Shown: positions 34,736 through 42,770 of the stretch, piece by piece
Numbering within the stretch: position 1 is the first letter of the stretch
Layout: each line of letters begins with the position of its first letter
Origin: Novosphingobium barchaimii LL02
Lineage (GTDB): Bacteria > Pseudomonadota > Alphaproteobacteria > Sphingomonadales > Sphingomonadaceae
DNA length: 64,000 bases
Direction: 5' to 3'
Assembly: GCF_001046635.1 (NCBI RefSeq)
Contig: NZ_KQ130452.1
Location: 253,001 to 317,000, forward strand
Translations under genes and position numbers: made by a program
Notes under the pieces: model-generated
What the model was told of the DNA's origin: nothing
The model's input: only the letters and a program-made list of their open reading frames with translations
The model's database searches: none

Positions 34736-35494
34736 ATGACGGGACGGATCGAAGGCAATGTGGCGCTGGTCACTGGCGGGGCGTCCGGGCTGGGCGAGGC
34801 AATCGCGCGCCGTTTCGTGGCCGAGGGCGGCAAAGTGCTGATTACCGACATCGATGTGGCGGCAGGCGAGGCGCTCGCTGTCGAACTGGGCGAAGCGGCT
34901 GCCTTCGCGCGGCTAGACGTGACGCAGGAAGATCAGTGGATCGGTGCCTTCGCGCACATCGAGCAGGACCACGGCCGGATCGACACACTGGTCAACTGCG
35001 CCGGGATCACCACCGTGGGTTCAGTGGAAGACCTGACGTTCGACGCTTTGCAGCATGAGCTAGATGTCGACGTCGGCGGCGTGCTCCTGGGTTGCAAGCA
35101 TGTCATCCCGCTGATGAAGCGCACCGGCGGCTCGGTCATCAACATCGCTTCGATGGCGAGCATCCGTGCGCGCGATTACCTTGCTGCTTATAACGCGGCC
35201 AAGGCCGGCGTAACTCACATGACCAAGTCGATCGCGCTGCACTATGCCCACAAGGGTTACGCCATGCGCTGCAATTCGGTGCATCCCGGCGTGATCCTGA
35301 CGCCCATGTTGGAAAAGGTGATGAACCAGTCCGAGACTCCCGATGCGCTTTATGCGGAATGGGTGGCCGGGCATCCCATCGGGCGGCTCGGCCGGCCCGA
35401 GGAAGTCGCGGCGCTGTGTCTCTACCTTGCCAGCGACGAAAGTTCATTCGCGACCGGCGCGGAGTTCGTGCTGGATGGTGGGTCTTCGCTTTAG
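34736..35494 (+). CDS. short-chain dehydrogenase/reductase (SDR)
   Basis: A 252-residue classical SDR with VTGGASGLGEAIARRF, LVNCAGITTVGS, catalytic serine in NIASMASIRARDY, then YNAAKAGVTHM, and EFVLDGGSSL at the C-terminus. Aspartate in ITDIDVAAG after strand 2 favours NAD. It could oxidise a cis-diol or alcohol produced by the Rieske enzyme, as in dihydrodiol dehydrogenation, but that is inference from location. GGAGAG precedes the ATG. Confidence 0.9.
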   Translation: MTGRIEGNVALVTGGASGLGEAIARRFVAEGGKVLITDIDVAAGEALAVELGEAAAFARLDVTQEDQWIGAFAHIEQDHGRIDTLVNCAGITTVGSVEDLTFDALQHELDVDVGGVLLGCKHVIPLMKRTGGSVINIASMASIRARDYLAAYNAAKAGVTHMTKSIALHYAHKGYAMRCNSVHPGVILTPMLEKVMNQSETPDALYAEWVAGHPIGRLGRPEEVAALCLYLASDESSFATGAEFVLDGGSSL

Positions 35495-35507
35495 GCGGCG
35501 GTCAAGC

Positions 35508-36734
35508 TCACGGCTCGACTTGCAGTTCCGGTTCGGGCGCGGGTTCAAGCTCTCCGAGAACGCCTTTCCAGAAATGCACGATATTCTCGGCGTTGACGCC
35601 CCAGCTGAAGCGGCTGACGTGTTCCGCCACGTCAGCCTGGCTGGGTGGGTCGGCGAGGATATCGGCTACAGCCGAGGCAATGGCCTCGGGCGTGCGTTCG
35701 GCGATCCGGCCGGCGCTTTCGTCGCTGACGATCTCGCGCGCGCCGCCGATGTCGGGGATGACGATGGGGGTACCGCAGGCAAGACCCTCGATCCACACGT
35801 TTGCCAGGCCCTCGCTGGCGGAGGGCAAGACAAGCACGTCAGCCGCGCAAAGGACATGCGGCAGCAGTTCATGGTCTATCAGTCCCAGGAAGTGGACACG
35901 TTCCTCCACTCCCAGCCGCCGGGCGAGGGCTTTCAGACGCGCCTCGTCCTCGCCCGCACCGGCCAGCGCCAGACGCGCTTCGGGCAGGCGGGTGAGGGCC
36001 TCGATGACGATGCTCTGGCCCTTGCGCGGGATCAGCGAGCCGGGCGTTACCAGCAGCGGCCCTTTGGACCAGATCTGCAGGTTGGGCATGGCCGAAACCA
36101 GCGCGCGGGCGGCGCCGCGCTCGATCGGGTGGAACTTCTCGCGGTCCAGCCCGGTGTAGTGGATGGCGATGCGCTCGGCTGGCATACCCAGCGCGATCAT
36201 GTCTTCCCGCAGCGCCTGGCTGACGGCGAGCAGGCCCGCCGCCTGCGCCGCTGCCTCGCGCATCTGCTTCAGGGCATGGGGGCGCTGGCCCCAGAAATGG
36301 ATGTCTGCGCCGCGTGATTTGATGGTCAGCGGCAGGCCCAGTTCGCGCGCGATGATCGCGGCGGCGGGGCCATCTGGGAAGAAGAACTGCGCATCGACGA
36401 TATCGAAGGGCCGCTCGGCATGAAGGCGGCGGACCAGCGGCAGCACGGCATGCGCGATACGCGCCGGATTGGTATCTCCGCCGATCTTCGGAAAGGTCGT
36501 GAACTTGGGATAGTAGACCGGGAAACCGGCGGTATTGCCGACATCGGGAATGGCCTTCAGCCGCGCATAAGGTTCGCGCATCGACAGCGGCCAAGGCGGC
36601 ACGCCGATCGGGCTGACCACGGTCAGCTGGATATCGCCCTGCGCCACGACAGCGCGCATCTGGTTGCCCACGAAGACCCCGAACGAGGGCTTTACCGGGT
36701 TTGGGAAAAGCGTTGCGATCGAGAGGATATGCAT
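35508..36734 (-). CDS. glycosyltransferase family 4-type enzyme
   Basis: A 408-residue GT-B glycosyltransferase. The N-terminal half opens MHILSIATLFPNPVKPSFGV. The C-terminal half has LVTPGSLIPRKGQSIVIEAL, RVHFLGLIDHELLPHVLC and SASEGLANVWIEGLACGTPI with the donor-binding glutamates. It is soluble and would use a nucleotide sugar to extend a glycan or glycolipid. It begins 16 bp after the XRE regulator on the same strand, so they may share a transcript. No other surface polysaccharide genes lie nearby. Confidence 0.9.
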   Translation of the reverse strand: MHILSIATLFPNPVKPSFGVFVGNQMRAVVAQGDIQLTVVSPIGVPPWPLSMREPYARLKAIPDVGNTAGFPVYYPKFTTFPKIGGDTNPARIAHAVLPLVRRLHAERPFDIVDAQFFFPDGPAAAIIARELGLPLTIKSRGADIHFWGQRPHALKQMREAAAQAAGLLAVSQALREDMIALGMPAERIAIHYTGLDREKFHPIERGAARALVSAMPNLQIWSKGPLLVTPGSLIPRKGQSIVIEALTRLPEARLALAGAGEDEARLKALARRLGVEERVHFLGLIDHELLPHVLCAADVLVLPSASEGLANVWIEGLACGTPIVIPDIGGAREIVSDESAGRIAERTPEAIASAVADILADPPSQADVAEHVSRFSWGVNAENIVHFWKGVLGELEPAPEPELQVEP

Positions 36735-36750
36735 CGAGGGGCGTGTGCCT

Positions 36751-37323
36751 TCAGAGTTTCCGGACAAGCATTTCGGCAACAGCCAGCCACGCAGGATGTT
36801 CCACAGCCACGCGGTCCTGTCCGCTGGTCGGAGGCAGAAGCAGGATGGTAGCCTCGGTGCTCTCGATCAGGCGGCCGAAGGAAAAGTGGCCGCCCGGGCG
36901 CGGAGCCAGCACGTCGCGGTTCATCAGCCGGGCGGCTTCCGCGAAAGGATACTGGCGCAGCCACACCTGGTCGCCGGCGCGGTATTCGCCGCAGGATGCC
37001 TCTACCGCCAGCACCAGCCAGGGCGTGTCTGCGGCGAGAGAGTTGGGCAGCACAGCCTCGATCGGGGTGCGCAGGGCTTCGGGGCCTTTGCCGCCCAGCG
37101 TGGCGACGATGCGGGCAGGTTCGGCGCCCTCGCTGCGCAGTAGGGTTTCCGGCTCCACGCCCAGCGCGGCAGCGATCCGGTTCATCCACACCAGCGAGAG
37201 GTTGCGCATCCCGGTTTCGAGCCGGCCGATTGTCTGCGCCGTCGTCTGCGGGTCGCAGGCGAGCGCCACGTCGGCGAGCGTCATGCCCTTTTGCACGCGA
37301 ATGTCGCGGATGCGGTTGATCAT
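36751..37323 (-). CDS. XRE family HTH regulator with S24-like C-terminal region
   Basis: A 190-residue protein. Residues about 4-60 form an XRE helix-turn-helix (IRDIRVQKGMTLADVALACD, then QTTAQTIGRLETGMRNLSL, and RIAAALGVEPETLL). The C-terminal region (WLVLAVEASCGEYRAGDQVWL) resembles the beta-rich LexA/S24-type domain but without a catalytic Ser/Lys that I can point to. It may be a sensing domain only. Probably controls itself and the glycosyltransferase downstream. Confidence 0.85.
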   Translation of the reverse strand: MINRIRDIRVQKGMTLADVALACDPQTTAQTIGRLETGMRNLSLVWMNRIAAALGVEPETLLRSEGAEPARIVATLGGKGPEALRTPIEAVLPNSLAADTPWLVLAVEASCGEYRAGDQVWLRQYPFAEAARLMNRDVLAPRPGGHFSFGRLIESTEATILLLPPTSGQDRVAVEHPAWLAVAEMLVRKL

Positions 37324-37420
37324 GTTTCTGCCCCTAACCGATCTGGTTTTTCGCTTTCCTACAGGTTGAGGGATTTGGCAAGCCTGGAGGCACAGCGGGA
37401 ATCACCGGAACCGCCCGGCC

Positions 37421-39202
37421 TCAGCCTTCCGCCTGTTCCGCCAGTTCGAGCCAGCGTTCCTCGGCAGCTTCCTTGTCGCCTTGCGCCTTTTCGATCGCGG
37501 CGGTGAGGGCGGCGAATTTCTTCGGATCGCGGGTGTAGAGCGCGGGGTCGGCCATTGCCTGTTCGTCGCGGGCGATGGCGGCTTCCAGTTCCTCGATACG
37601 CTTGGGGAGCAGTTCGTAGTCGCGCTGATCCTTGTACGAGAGCTTGGCCTTCTTCGCAGGCATCGGCGGCGGCGCGGCGGTTTCGGCCTTGGCCTTCTTG
37701 CCCGAGGAAGTGGAGCGTTCGCGGCGCTTGGCTTCCCAGTCGGCATAGCCGCCGACGATCACGTCGATGAACCCCGACCCGTCGAGGCCCAGCGTGAGAT
37801 TGACGGTGCGGTCGAGGAAGTCACGGTCGTGGCTGACGATGAGCACGGTGCCTTCGTAATCGGAAATGACTTCCTGCAGGAGGTCCAGCGTTTCCAGATC
37901 CAGGTCGTTGGTCGGCTCGTCGAGCACCAGCAGGTTCGAAGTGGTCGCAAATTCGCGCGCGAACAGCAGGCGCGAGCGTTCACCGCCCGACAGGGTGCCG
38001 ACTTTGGCCTCGACCATGTTCGGGTCGAACAGGAAGTCCTTGAGGTAGCCCTGGATGTGCTTGCGCACCCCGCGCACGTCGATCCAGTCGCCGCCCTCGG
38101 CCACGACTTCGCGGATGGTCATCTCCGGAGCCATCCGGCTGCGCTGCTGGTCGATAACCGTGGGGTTGAGCGTATTGGCCAGCGTGATCTTGCCCGAATC
38201 GGGTTCCAGCTCGCCCATCAGCAGCTTGAGCAGGGTGGTCTTGCCCGAACCGTTGCCCCCGACCACGCCAATGCGGTCGCCGCGTTGGATGCGCAGGCTG
38301 AAGTCCTTGATGACCGTGCGGTCTCCGAAGGACTTGGTCACCTTGTCCGCGACTATGACCGACTTGGTCTTGCTGTCGTCGGCGACTACGGCCAGCTTGG
38401 CGGCACCTTGCGGGCCCATCATCGCGGCGCGGGTGGCCCGCATTTCCCACAGCTTGGCGAGGCGGCCCTGGTTGCGCTTGCGCCGAGCGGTGACGCCGCG
38501 TTCCAGCCAGTGGGCCTCGATCTTGAGCTTGGCGTCCAGCTTCTGGGCGGCGCGTTCCTCCTCGGCGTAGACTTCGTCTTCCCAGGCATCATAGCCGCCG
38601 AAGCCGATGTCCTTGCGGCGCAGGCCGCCGCGGTCGAGCCACAGCGTCGCATTGGTCAGGCGGGTCAGGAAGGTGCGGTCGTGGCTGATGACCACGAAAG
38701 CGCCGTTGTAGCGTTGCAGCCACGATTCCAGCCAGTCGATCGCGTGAAGGTCGAGGTGGTTGGTCGGCTCGTCCAGCAGCAGCAGGTCCGGTTCGGATGC
38801 CAGCGCGCGGCACAGCGCGGCGCGGCGGCGTTCACCGCCCGATGCGCTGGCGGCTTCGCGCGAAAGGTCGATGCCAAGCTGGTCGGCGATCGCTTCCACT
38901 TCGTGGCGCGGCGGTGCGTCATCGCCGTGGATGGCGAAATCGAGCAGGGTGTCGAAGCCCGTGAAAAACGGGTCCTGTTCCAGCGTGACCACGCGCGTGC
39001 CCGGCTGGACCGAGCGGGTGCCCTTGTCGCCTTCCACGATGCCCGCGATCAGTTTGAGCAGCGTGGTCTTCCCCGCGCCGTTGCGGCCGATCAGGGCCAG
39101 CCGGTCACGCGGACCGACGTTGATGTCGAGGTTCTGAAAGAGCCAGCCATTGCCCTGAACAAGGCCAAGGCCTTCCCAGCTTAGGATTGGTGCGGTTGCC
39201 AT
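37421..39202 (-). CDS. ABC-F family ATPase (Uup-like)
   Basis: A 593-residue protein with two ABC domains and no membrane segment. The first has GRNGAGKTTLLKLIAG and ASGGERRRAALCRAL; the second has GGNGSGKTTLLKLLMG and LSGGERSRLLFAREF; both have DEPTNDLD- or DEPTNHLD-type Walker B motifs. A charged linker and a C-terminal coiled coil (RIEELEAAIARDEQAM onward) fit the Uup branch. ABC-F proteins act on ribosomes, and Uup has links to DNA transactions. The start matches the family's usual short N-terminus. Confidence 0.92.
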   Translation of the reverse strand: MATAPILSWEGLGLVQGNGWLFQNLDINVGPRDRLALIGRNGAGKTTLLKLIAGIVEGDKGTRSVQPGTRVVTLEQDPFFTGFDTLLDFAIHGDDAPPRHEVEAIADQLGIDLSREAASASGGERRRAALCRALASEPDLLLLDEPTNHLDLHAIDWLESWLQRYNGAFVVISHDRTFLTRLTNATLWLDRGGLRRKDIGFGGYDAWEDEVYAEEERAAQKLDAKLKIEAHWLERGVTARRKRNQGRLAKLWEMRATRAAMMGPQGAAKLAVVADDSKTKSVIVADKVTKSFGDRTVIKDFSLRIQRGDRIGVVGGNGSGKTTLLKLLMGELEPDSGKITLANTLNPTVIDQQRSRMAPEMTIREVVAEGGDWIDVRGVRKHIQGYLKDFLFDPNMVEAKVGTLSGGERSRLLFAREFATTSNLLVLDEPTNDLDLETLDLLQEVISDYEGTVLIVSHDRDFLDRTVNLTLGLDGSGFIDVIVGGYADWEAKRRERSTSSGKKAKAETAAPPPMPAKKAKLSYKDQRDYELLPKRIEELEAAIARDEQAMADPALYTRDPKKFAALTAAIEKAQGDKEAAEERWLELAEQAEG

Positions 39203-39354
39203 ATGACGCGCCCCTACAGGCGGGGCAGGGGGGAGGGCAAGCGCGGGGTTTGTCGGCGCTGCATATCCGGTTTGCGGCGAGCCGAACCTTTCGGCCACCT
39301 TCGTGCCACATTCAGGACTTGTTCAACGCGCTGGAATTAGGCACCGAAGCCGTG

Positions 39355-39660
39355 ATGAAAAGGTTTTCCTCCCCGCTGGCCGCCTTGGCCATGCTTTCCC
39401 TTCTTGCTGGCACTCCTGCGGTCCATGCCGATTCCGGCGGCGATCAGGGCGAGGCTCGCAGGGAGCGCAAGGCAGGCAATATAATGTCGATCCGCCAGAT
39501 CGAGCAGATGGTTCTGCCGCGAATGGCGGGAAAGCAGTATCTCGGCCCGGACTACGATCCCGCGGCGATGGCTTACCGGCTGAAGTTTATTCAGGACGGT
39601 AAAGTCTATTTCGTCGACGTCGATGCCCGCACCGGGCGCATCATCGGCCAGAGCCGCTGA
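39355..39660 (+). CDS. secreted PepSY-domain protein
   Basis: A 101-residue protein with a signal peptide (KRFSSPLAALAMLSLLAG, cleavage near VHA) and one PepSY module (IMSIRQIEQMVLPRMAGK, then VYFVDVDARTGRIIGQSR). It lies about 100 bp before a PhoP-like regulator and its kinase. Small periplasmic PepSY proteins often sit beside two-component systems and may modulate the sensor. That role is inferred from context. Confidence 0.85.
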   Translation: MKRFSSPLAALAMLSLLAGTPAVHADSGGDQGEARRERKAGNIMSIRQIEQMVLPRMAGKQYLGPDYDPAAMAYRLKFIQDGKVYFVDVDARTGRIIGQSR

Positions 39661-39763
39661 TCCTCTCCCTGAACACGGTACGGGAACCTAGCGGGGCCGC
39701 ACGGCTTGACCCTTGCAGGCTTTCGCCCCATCTCAGGCCCGTTCATATAGGGAGGACGATACA

Positions 39764-40441
39764 TTGCGCATCCTGATCGTCGAGGATGAGCCCACCCTGG
39801 GCAACCAGCTCAAGACCACGCTGGAGCAGAACGGTTATGCCGTCGATCTGTCCACCGATGGCGAAGACGGGCATTTCCTCGGCTCGACCGAAGATTACGA
39901 CGCGGTGATCCTCGACCTTGGCCTGCCTGAGATCGACGGACTGACCGTGCTCGGCATGTGGCGCCGCGAAGGGCGGACTTTCCCGGTCCTCGTCCTTACC
40001 GCGCGTGACAGCTGGTCGGACAAGGTTGCTGGGCTCGATGCCGGCGCCGACGACTATCTCGCCAAGCCCTTCCAGACCGAGGAACTGATCGCCCGCCTGC
40101 GCGCGCTGATCCGCCGTGCCTCGGGCAATACTTCCAGCGAGCTGACTGCGGGCGACGTGCGCCTCGACACCCGCTCGGGCAGGGTTACCCTGGCCGGCGA
40201 GCCAATCAAGCTGACCGCTCAGGAATACAAGCTGCTGTCCTACCTCATGCACCACAAGGGCAAGGTGGTCAGCCGTACAGAACTGATCGAGCATATCTAC
40301 GATCAGGATTTCGACCGCGATTCTAACACGATCGAGGTCTTCGTCACGCGCATCCGCAAGAAGCTGGGTGCCGACGTCATCACGACGATCCGCGGCCTTG
40401 GCTACAGTCTCGACGATCCCGCCCACCCTGGCCGCGGCTGA
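39764..40441 (+). CDS. OmpR/PhoP-family response regulator
   Basis: A 225-residue regulator. The receiver domain has the acidic pair in IVEDEP, phospho-acceptor D51 (ILDLGLPEIDG), and K101 in LAKPF. The C-terminal winged helix includes LTAQEYKLLSYLMHHKGKVV and NTIEVFVTRIRKKLGAD. The start is TTG: GGAGGA lies seven bases upstream and the protein then begins exactly where the receiver strand should. Ten bases separate it from its kinase gene, so they form an operon. Confidence 0.93.
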   Translation: MRILIVEDEPTLGNQLKTTLEQNGYAVDLSTDGEDGHFLGSTEDYDAVILDLGLPEIDGLTVLGMWRREGRTFPVLVLTARDSWSDKVAGLDAGADDYLAKPFQTEELIARLRALIRRASGNTSSELTAGDVRLDTRSGRVTLAGEPIKLTAQEYKLLSYLMHHKGKVVSRTELIEHIYDQDFDRDSNTIEVFVTRIRKKLGADVITTIRGLGYSLDDPAHPGRG

Positions 40442-40451
40442 TCCGGCCGCC

Positions 40452-41912
40452 ATGGGCGCGGCCGATCCCGTCGCGCCCGGCCCGGATGCCGTTCAGGTTT
40501 CTGGGTCGGTGCCCGGGACCGGTGTGGGCGCGCAGGCCGATACCGTGAAACCGCGCGCTAGCCGGCCCGGCAATACGGGTTCGCTTGCTAGACGTATGAT
40601 GCTGATCGCGGCGGGGTGGATATCCTTTCTACTTCTCGCGGGCGGGCTGGCCCTCAACAATACCGTGACCGGCATCGTTACGCGCAATTTCGACGAGGGC
40701 CTCAGCTACGTCCTTACCGGCATGATCGGTTCCGCTGAGATCGGCGCGGATGGGGAAGTGTTCTTCATCCGCCCGCTCGGCGACCAGCGGTTCATGGAAC
40801 CCAATTCAGGCCTCTACTGGCAGATTCGGGCGAAAGGGCACGAGGATTTCCCGTCGCGCTCGCTGTGGGATCGCAGTCTTGATGTGCCCGCCGGCCACTT
40901 CGACGCCGAGCCGCACGTCTATGACAGCGACCAGTTCGCAGGCGAGCCGCTGCGCGTACTGGAACGCTCTATCATCCTGCCCGGCAGCAATACCCAGTGG
41001 ATGTTCACGGTCGCCGCCAGCCGCAAGGACCTGAACGACCAGATCAAGATGATCCGCTCGATCCTGGTCTACAGCTTCGTCGCGCTGGGCTTCGGTCTCA
41101 TGCTGATGTCGGGGATGCAGACCTGGTACGGCTTGTTCCCCTTGCGGCACGTCCGCCGTGCGATCCAGAAGCTACGCACCACGGGGGCAAGCCGGGTCAA
41201 CGATCCGCTGCCTCGCGAAGTGGAGCCGCTGGTCAATGAGCTGAACGCTCTGCTTGCCCATACCGAGCGTCAGGCGGAGGAAGCGCGTACCCATGCCGGC
41301 AACCTGGCCCATGCGCTGAAGACGCCGCTGACGGTGGTGATGAACGCGGCGACAGCAAAGGCGCCCGATCTTGCCGATACCGTGATTCGCGAGGCGGCGG
41401 TGATGCGCCGCCAGGTGGACCACCATCTGGCGCGGGCGAGGGCGGTCGGCCGCCGCGCCGTGGGCATGTCGCGGGCGGAAGTGTGGCCCAGCCTCGAAGC
41501 GGTGCTGCGCGCAGTCGAGCGGCTTTATACGCAGGCACGGTTGGACCTCGATGGACCGCGCGACATCGTTGTCGCCATCGAGAAGCAGGACCTTGAGGAA
41601 ATCCTCGGCAACCTGATCGAGAATGCGGCGAAGTACGGCGGGGGCAGTGTCTTCGTGACGGTGGACACCACCAAGGAAGCGCAGTTCTGTGAAATCTGGA
41701 TCGAGGACGACGGCATGGGCATTCCCGAGGCCGAGCGTATTCGCATATTCGATCGCGGTGCCCGGCTGGATACCGGCAAGCCCGGGACCGGCCTTGGCCT
41801 TGCCATCGTGCGCGATGTGGTGGAAATCTACGGCGGCACCGTCCATCTCGACGAGAGCGAGGATCTTGGCGGCTTGTTGGTCAAGCTCAGGCTTCCACGC
41901 ATCCCGAGTTGA
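40452..41912 (+). CDS. sensor histidine kinase (PhoQ-like)
   Basis: A 486-residue membrane kinase. A Pro/Ala-rich start of about 45 residues precedes TM1 (LIAAGWISFLLLAGGLAL), a periplasmic domain of about 140 residues, TM2 (ILVYSFVALGFGLMLMSG), and a kinase core. Phospho-acceptor H287 lies in NLAHALKTPL, and ATPase motifs NLIENAAKYGG, EDDGMGIP and GTGLGLAIV follow. Organisation and the H-box match PhoQ-like sensors of cations or envelope stress. It should phosphorylate the preceding regulator. Signal unknown. Confidence 0.92.
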   Translation: MGAADPVAPGPDAVQVSGSVPGTGVGAQADTVKPRASRPGNTGSLARRMMLIAAGWISFLLLAGGLALNNTVTGIVTRNFDEGLSYVLTGMIGSAEIGADGEVFFIRPLGDQRFMEPNSGLYWQIRAKGHEDFPSRSLWDRSLDVPAGHFDAEPHVYDSDQFAGEPLRVLERSIILPGSNTQWMFTVAASRKDLNDQIKMIRSILVYSFVALGFGLMLMSGMQTWYGLFPLRHVRRAIQKLRTTGASRVNDPLPREVEPLVNELNALLAHTERQAEEARTHAGNLAHALKTPLTVVMNAATAKAPDLADTVIREAAVMRRQVDHHLARARAVGRRAVGMSRAEVWPSLEAVLRAVERLYTQARLDLDGPRDIVVAIEKQDLEEILGNLIENAAKYGGGSVFVTVDTTKEAQFCEIWIEDDGMGIPEAERIRIFDRGARLDTGKPGTGLGLAIVRDVVEIYGGTVHLDESEDLGGLLVKLRLPRIPS

Positions 41913-42010
41913 CCGGCAGGTTCAAATTATCCGGGGGAACCGCTTGAACGGCGGTTGTGGTTCCCGCCGTTCGTGCTCATTTGCCGCGCATTGCACACCC
42001 AGGAGTCTTC

Positions 42011-42214
42011 ATGTCCAAGCCTATCAATGTCCCGCTTACCTCCGACGAGATCGAAATGCTGGTCGACGCGCTTGAGGTCGATCTCGAGGGTTACCTCGAA
42101 TCCGCCAAGGAAGCGCGCGGCAATGGCAATCGGGAGGATGTGAAGACCTTCACCGAAGCCGCGACCCGCATTCAGACGCTGATGGCGCGCCTGCAGGAAT
42201 TCGTGGCAGAGTGA
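42011..42214 (+). CDS. small conserved hypothetical protein
   Basis: A 67-residue acidic protein, likely all helical: LTSDEIEMLVDALEVDLEGY, then DVKTFTEAATRIQTLMARLQ. AGGAG lies eight bases before the ATG. I recognise no family with a known role. A clear terminator follows it. It may be regulated with the two-component genes upstream but the 98-bp gap suggests its own promoter. Confidence 0.7.
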   Translation: MSKPINVPLTSDEIEMLVDALEVDLEGYLESAKEARGNGNREDVKTFTEAATRIQTLMARLQEFVAE

Positions 42215-42221
42215 CCTTCGG

Positions 42222-42248
42222 TTCCTCCCCGGCTCGCTCGGGGAGGAA
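42222..42248 (+). terminator. terminator hairpin after the 67-residue gene
   Basis: TTCCTCCCCG pairs perfectly with CGGGGAGGAA around a seven-base loop, seven bases after the stop codon. The following sequence is TCAG rather than a T run, and a palindromic repeat element starts at once. Confidence 0.65.
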
Positions 42249-42250
42249 TC

Positions 42251-42355
42251 AGAGCGTTTTCTAATCAGGTGGGATCACCTGATGACTCGGAAAACGCGGC
42301 AAACCAGTAGCTTAGAGCAGCCCAGCCGACTCAGTCAGATCGGGAACCGCTCTAA
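42251..42355. repeat. two-hairpin intergenic repeat-like element
   Basis: About 105 bases built of two hairpins. The first has outer arms GCGTTTT/AAAACGC and inner arms TCAGGTG/CACCTGA around a GGAT loop. The second has outer arms TTAGAGC/GCTCTAA and inner CCGA/TCGG. The element begins AGAGC and ends GCTCT, so the ends are themselves inverted. Its build resembles dispersed palindromic repeats of alphaproteobacteria. It lies between the stops of two convergent genes. Only one copy is in this window, so repetition is inferred. Confidence 0.65.
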
Positions 42356-42359
42356 CGCG

Positions 42360-42662
42360 TCAGATCCCGTTTTTCGCCTGTTGGTGATGGCGGATCACTT
42401 CGTCGATGATGAAGCGGATGAACTTCTCGCCGAAGTCGGGATCGAGATGCGCGTCTTCCGCAAGCGCGCGCAGGCGCGTGATCTGGCGTTCCTCCCGGCC
42501 GGGGTCGGAAGCGGGCAGGTCGGTATGAGCCTTGTATTCACCTACGGCCTTGGTGATCCGAAAACGCTCGGCGAGCATGTGGATCAGCGCGGCATCGATA
42601 TTGTCGATGCTGGCGCGGAAGCCCGCGAGTACGGGATCGGCGGTGGAGGGTTCCTGGCTCAT
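42360..42662 (-). CDS. chorismate mutase (AroQ type)
   Basis: A 100-residue monofunctional AroQ-type mutase: FRASIDNIDAALIHMLAERF, RITKAVGEYKAHTDLPA, REERQITRLRALAEDAH and KFIRFIIDEVIRHHQ. The arginine and lysine in RITKAVGEYK and the later REER match substrate-binding residues of the family. It converts chorismate to prephenate for Phe and Tyr synthesis. Its stop sits immediately beside the palindromic element. It is divergent from the polyprenyl synthase gene. Confidence 0.9.
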   Translation of the reverse strand: MSQEPSTADPVLAGFRASIDNIDAALIHMLAERFRITKAVGEYKAHTDLPASDPGREERQITRLRALAEDAHLDPDFGEKFIRFIIDEVIRHHQQAKNGI

Positions 42663-42770
42663 GGGCCCGCCCGCTAGCACGGCTTTGCCTGCTCTTCCAG
42701 TCGCCTCGATCCACCGTTTGATGGCGTTTGCACTTGCGTTGACGGCTCCTTGCGCGCAATGCGCCGGACA

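Noticed and set aside
41925-41945. GGTTCAAATTATCC resembling a tRNA T-arm
   Set aside because: The flanks do not form a cloverleaf; it is a gap between a histidine kinase gene and a small gene.
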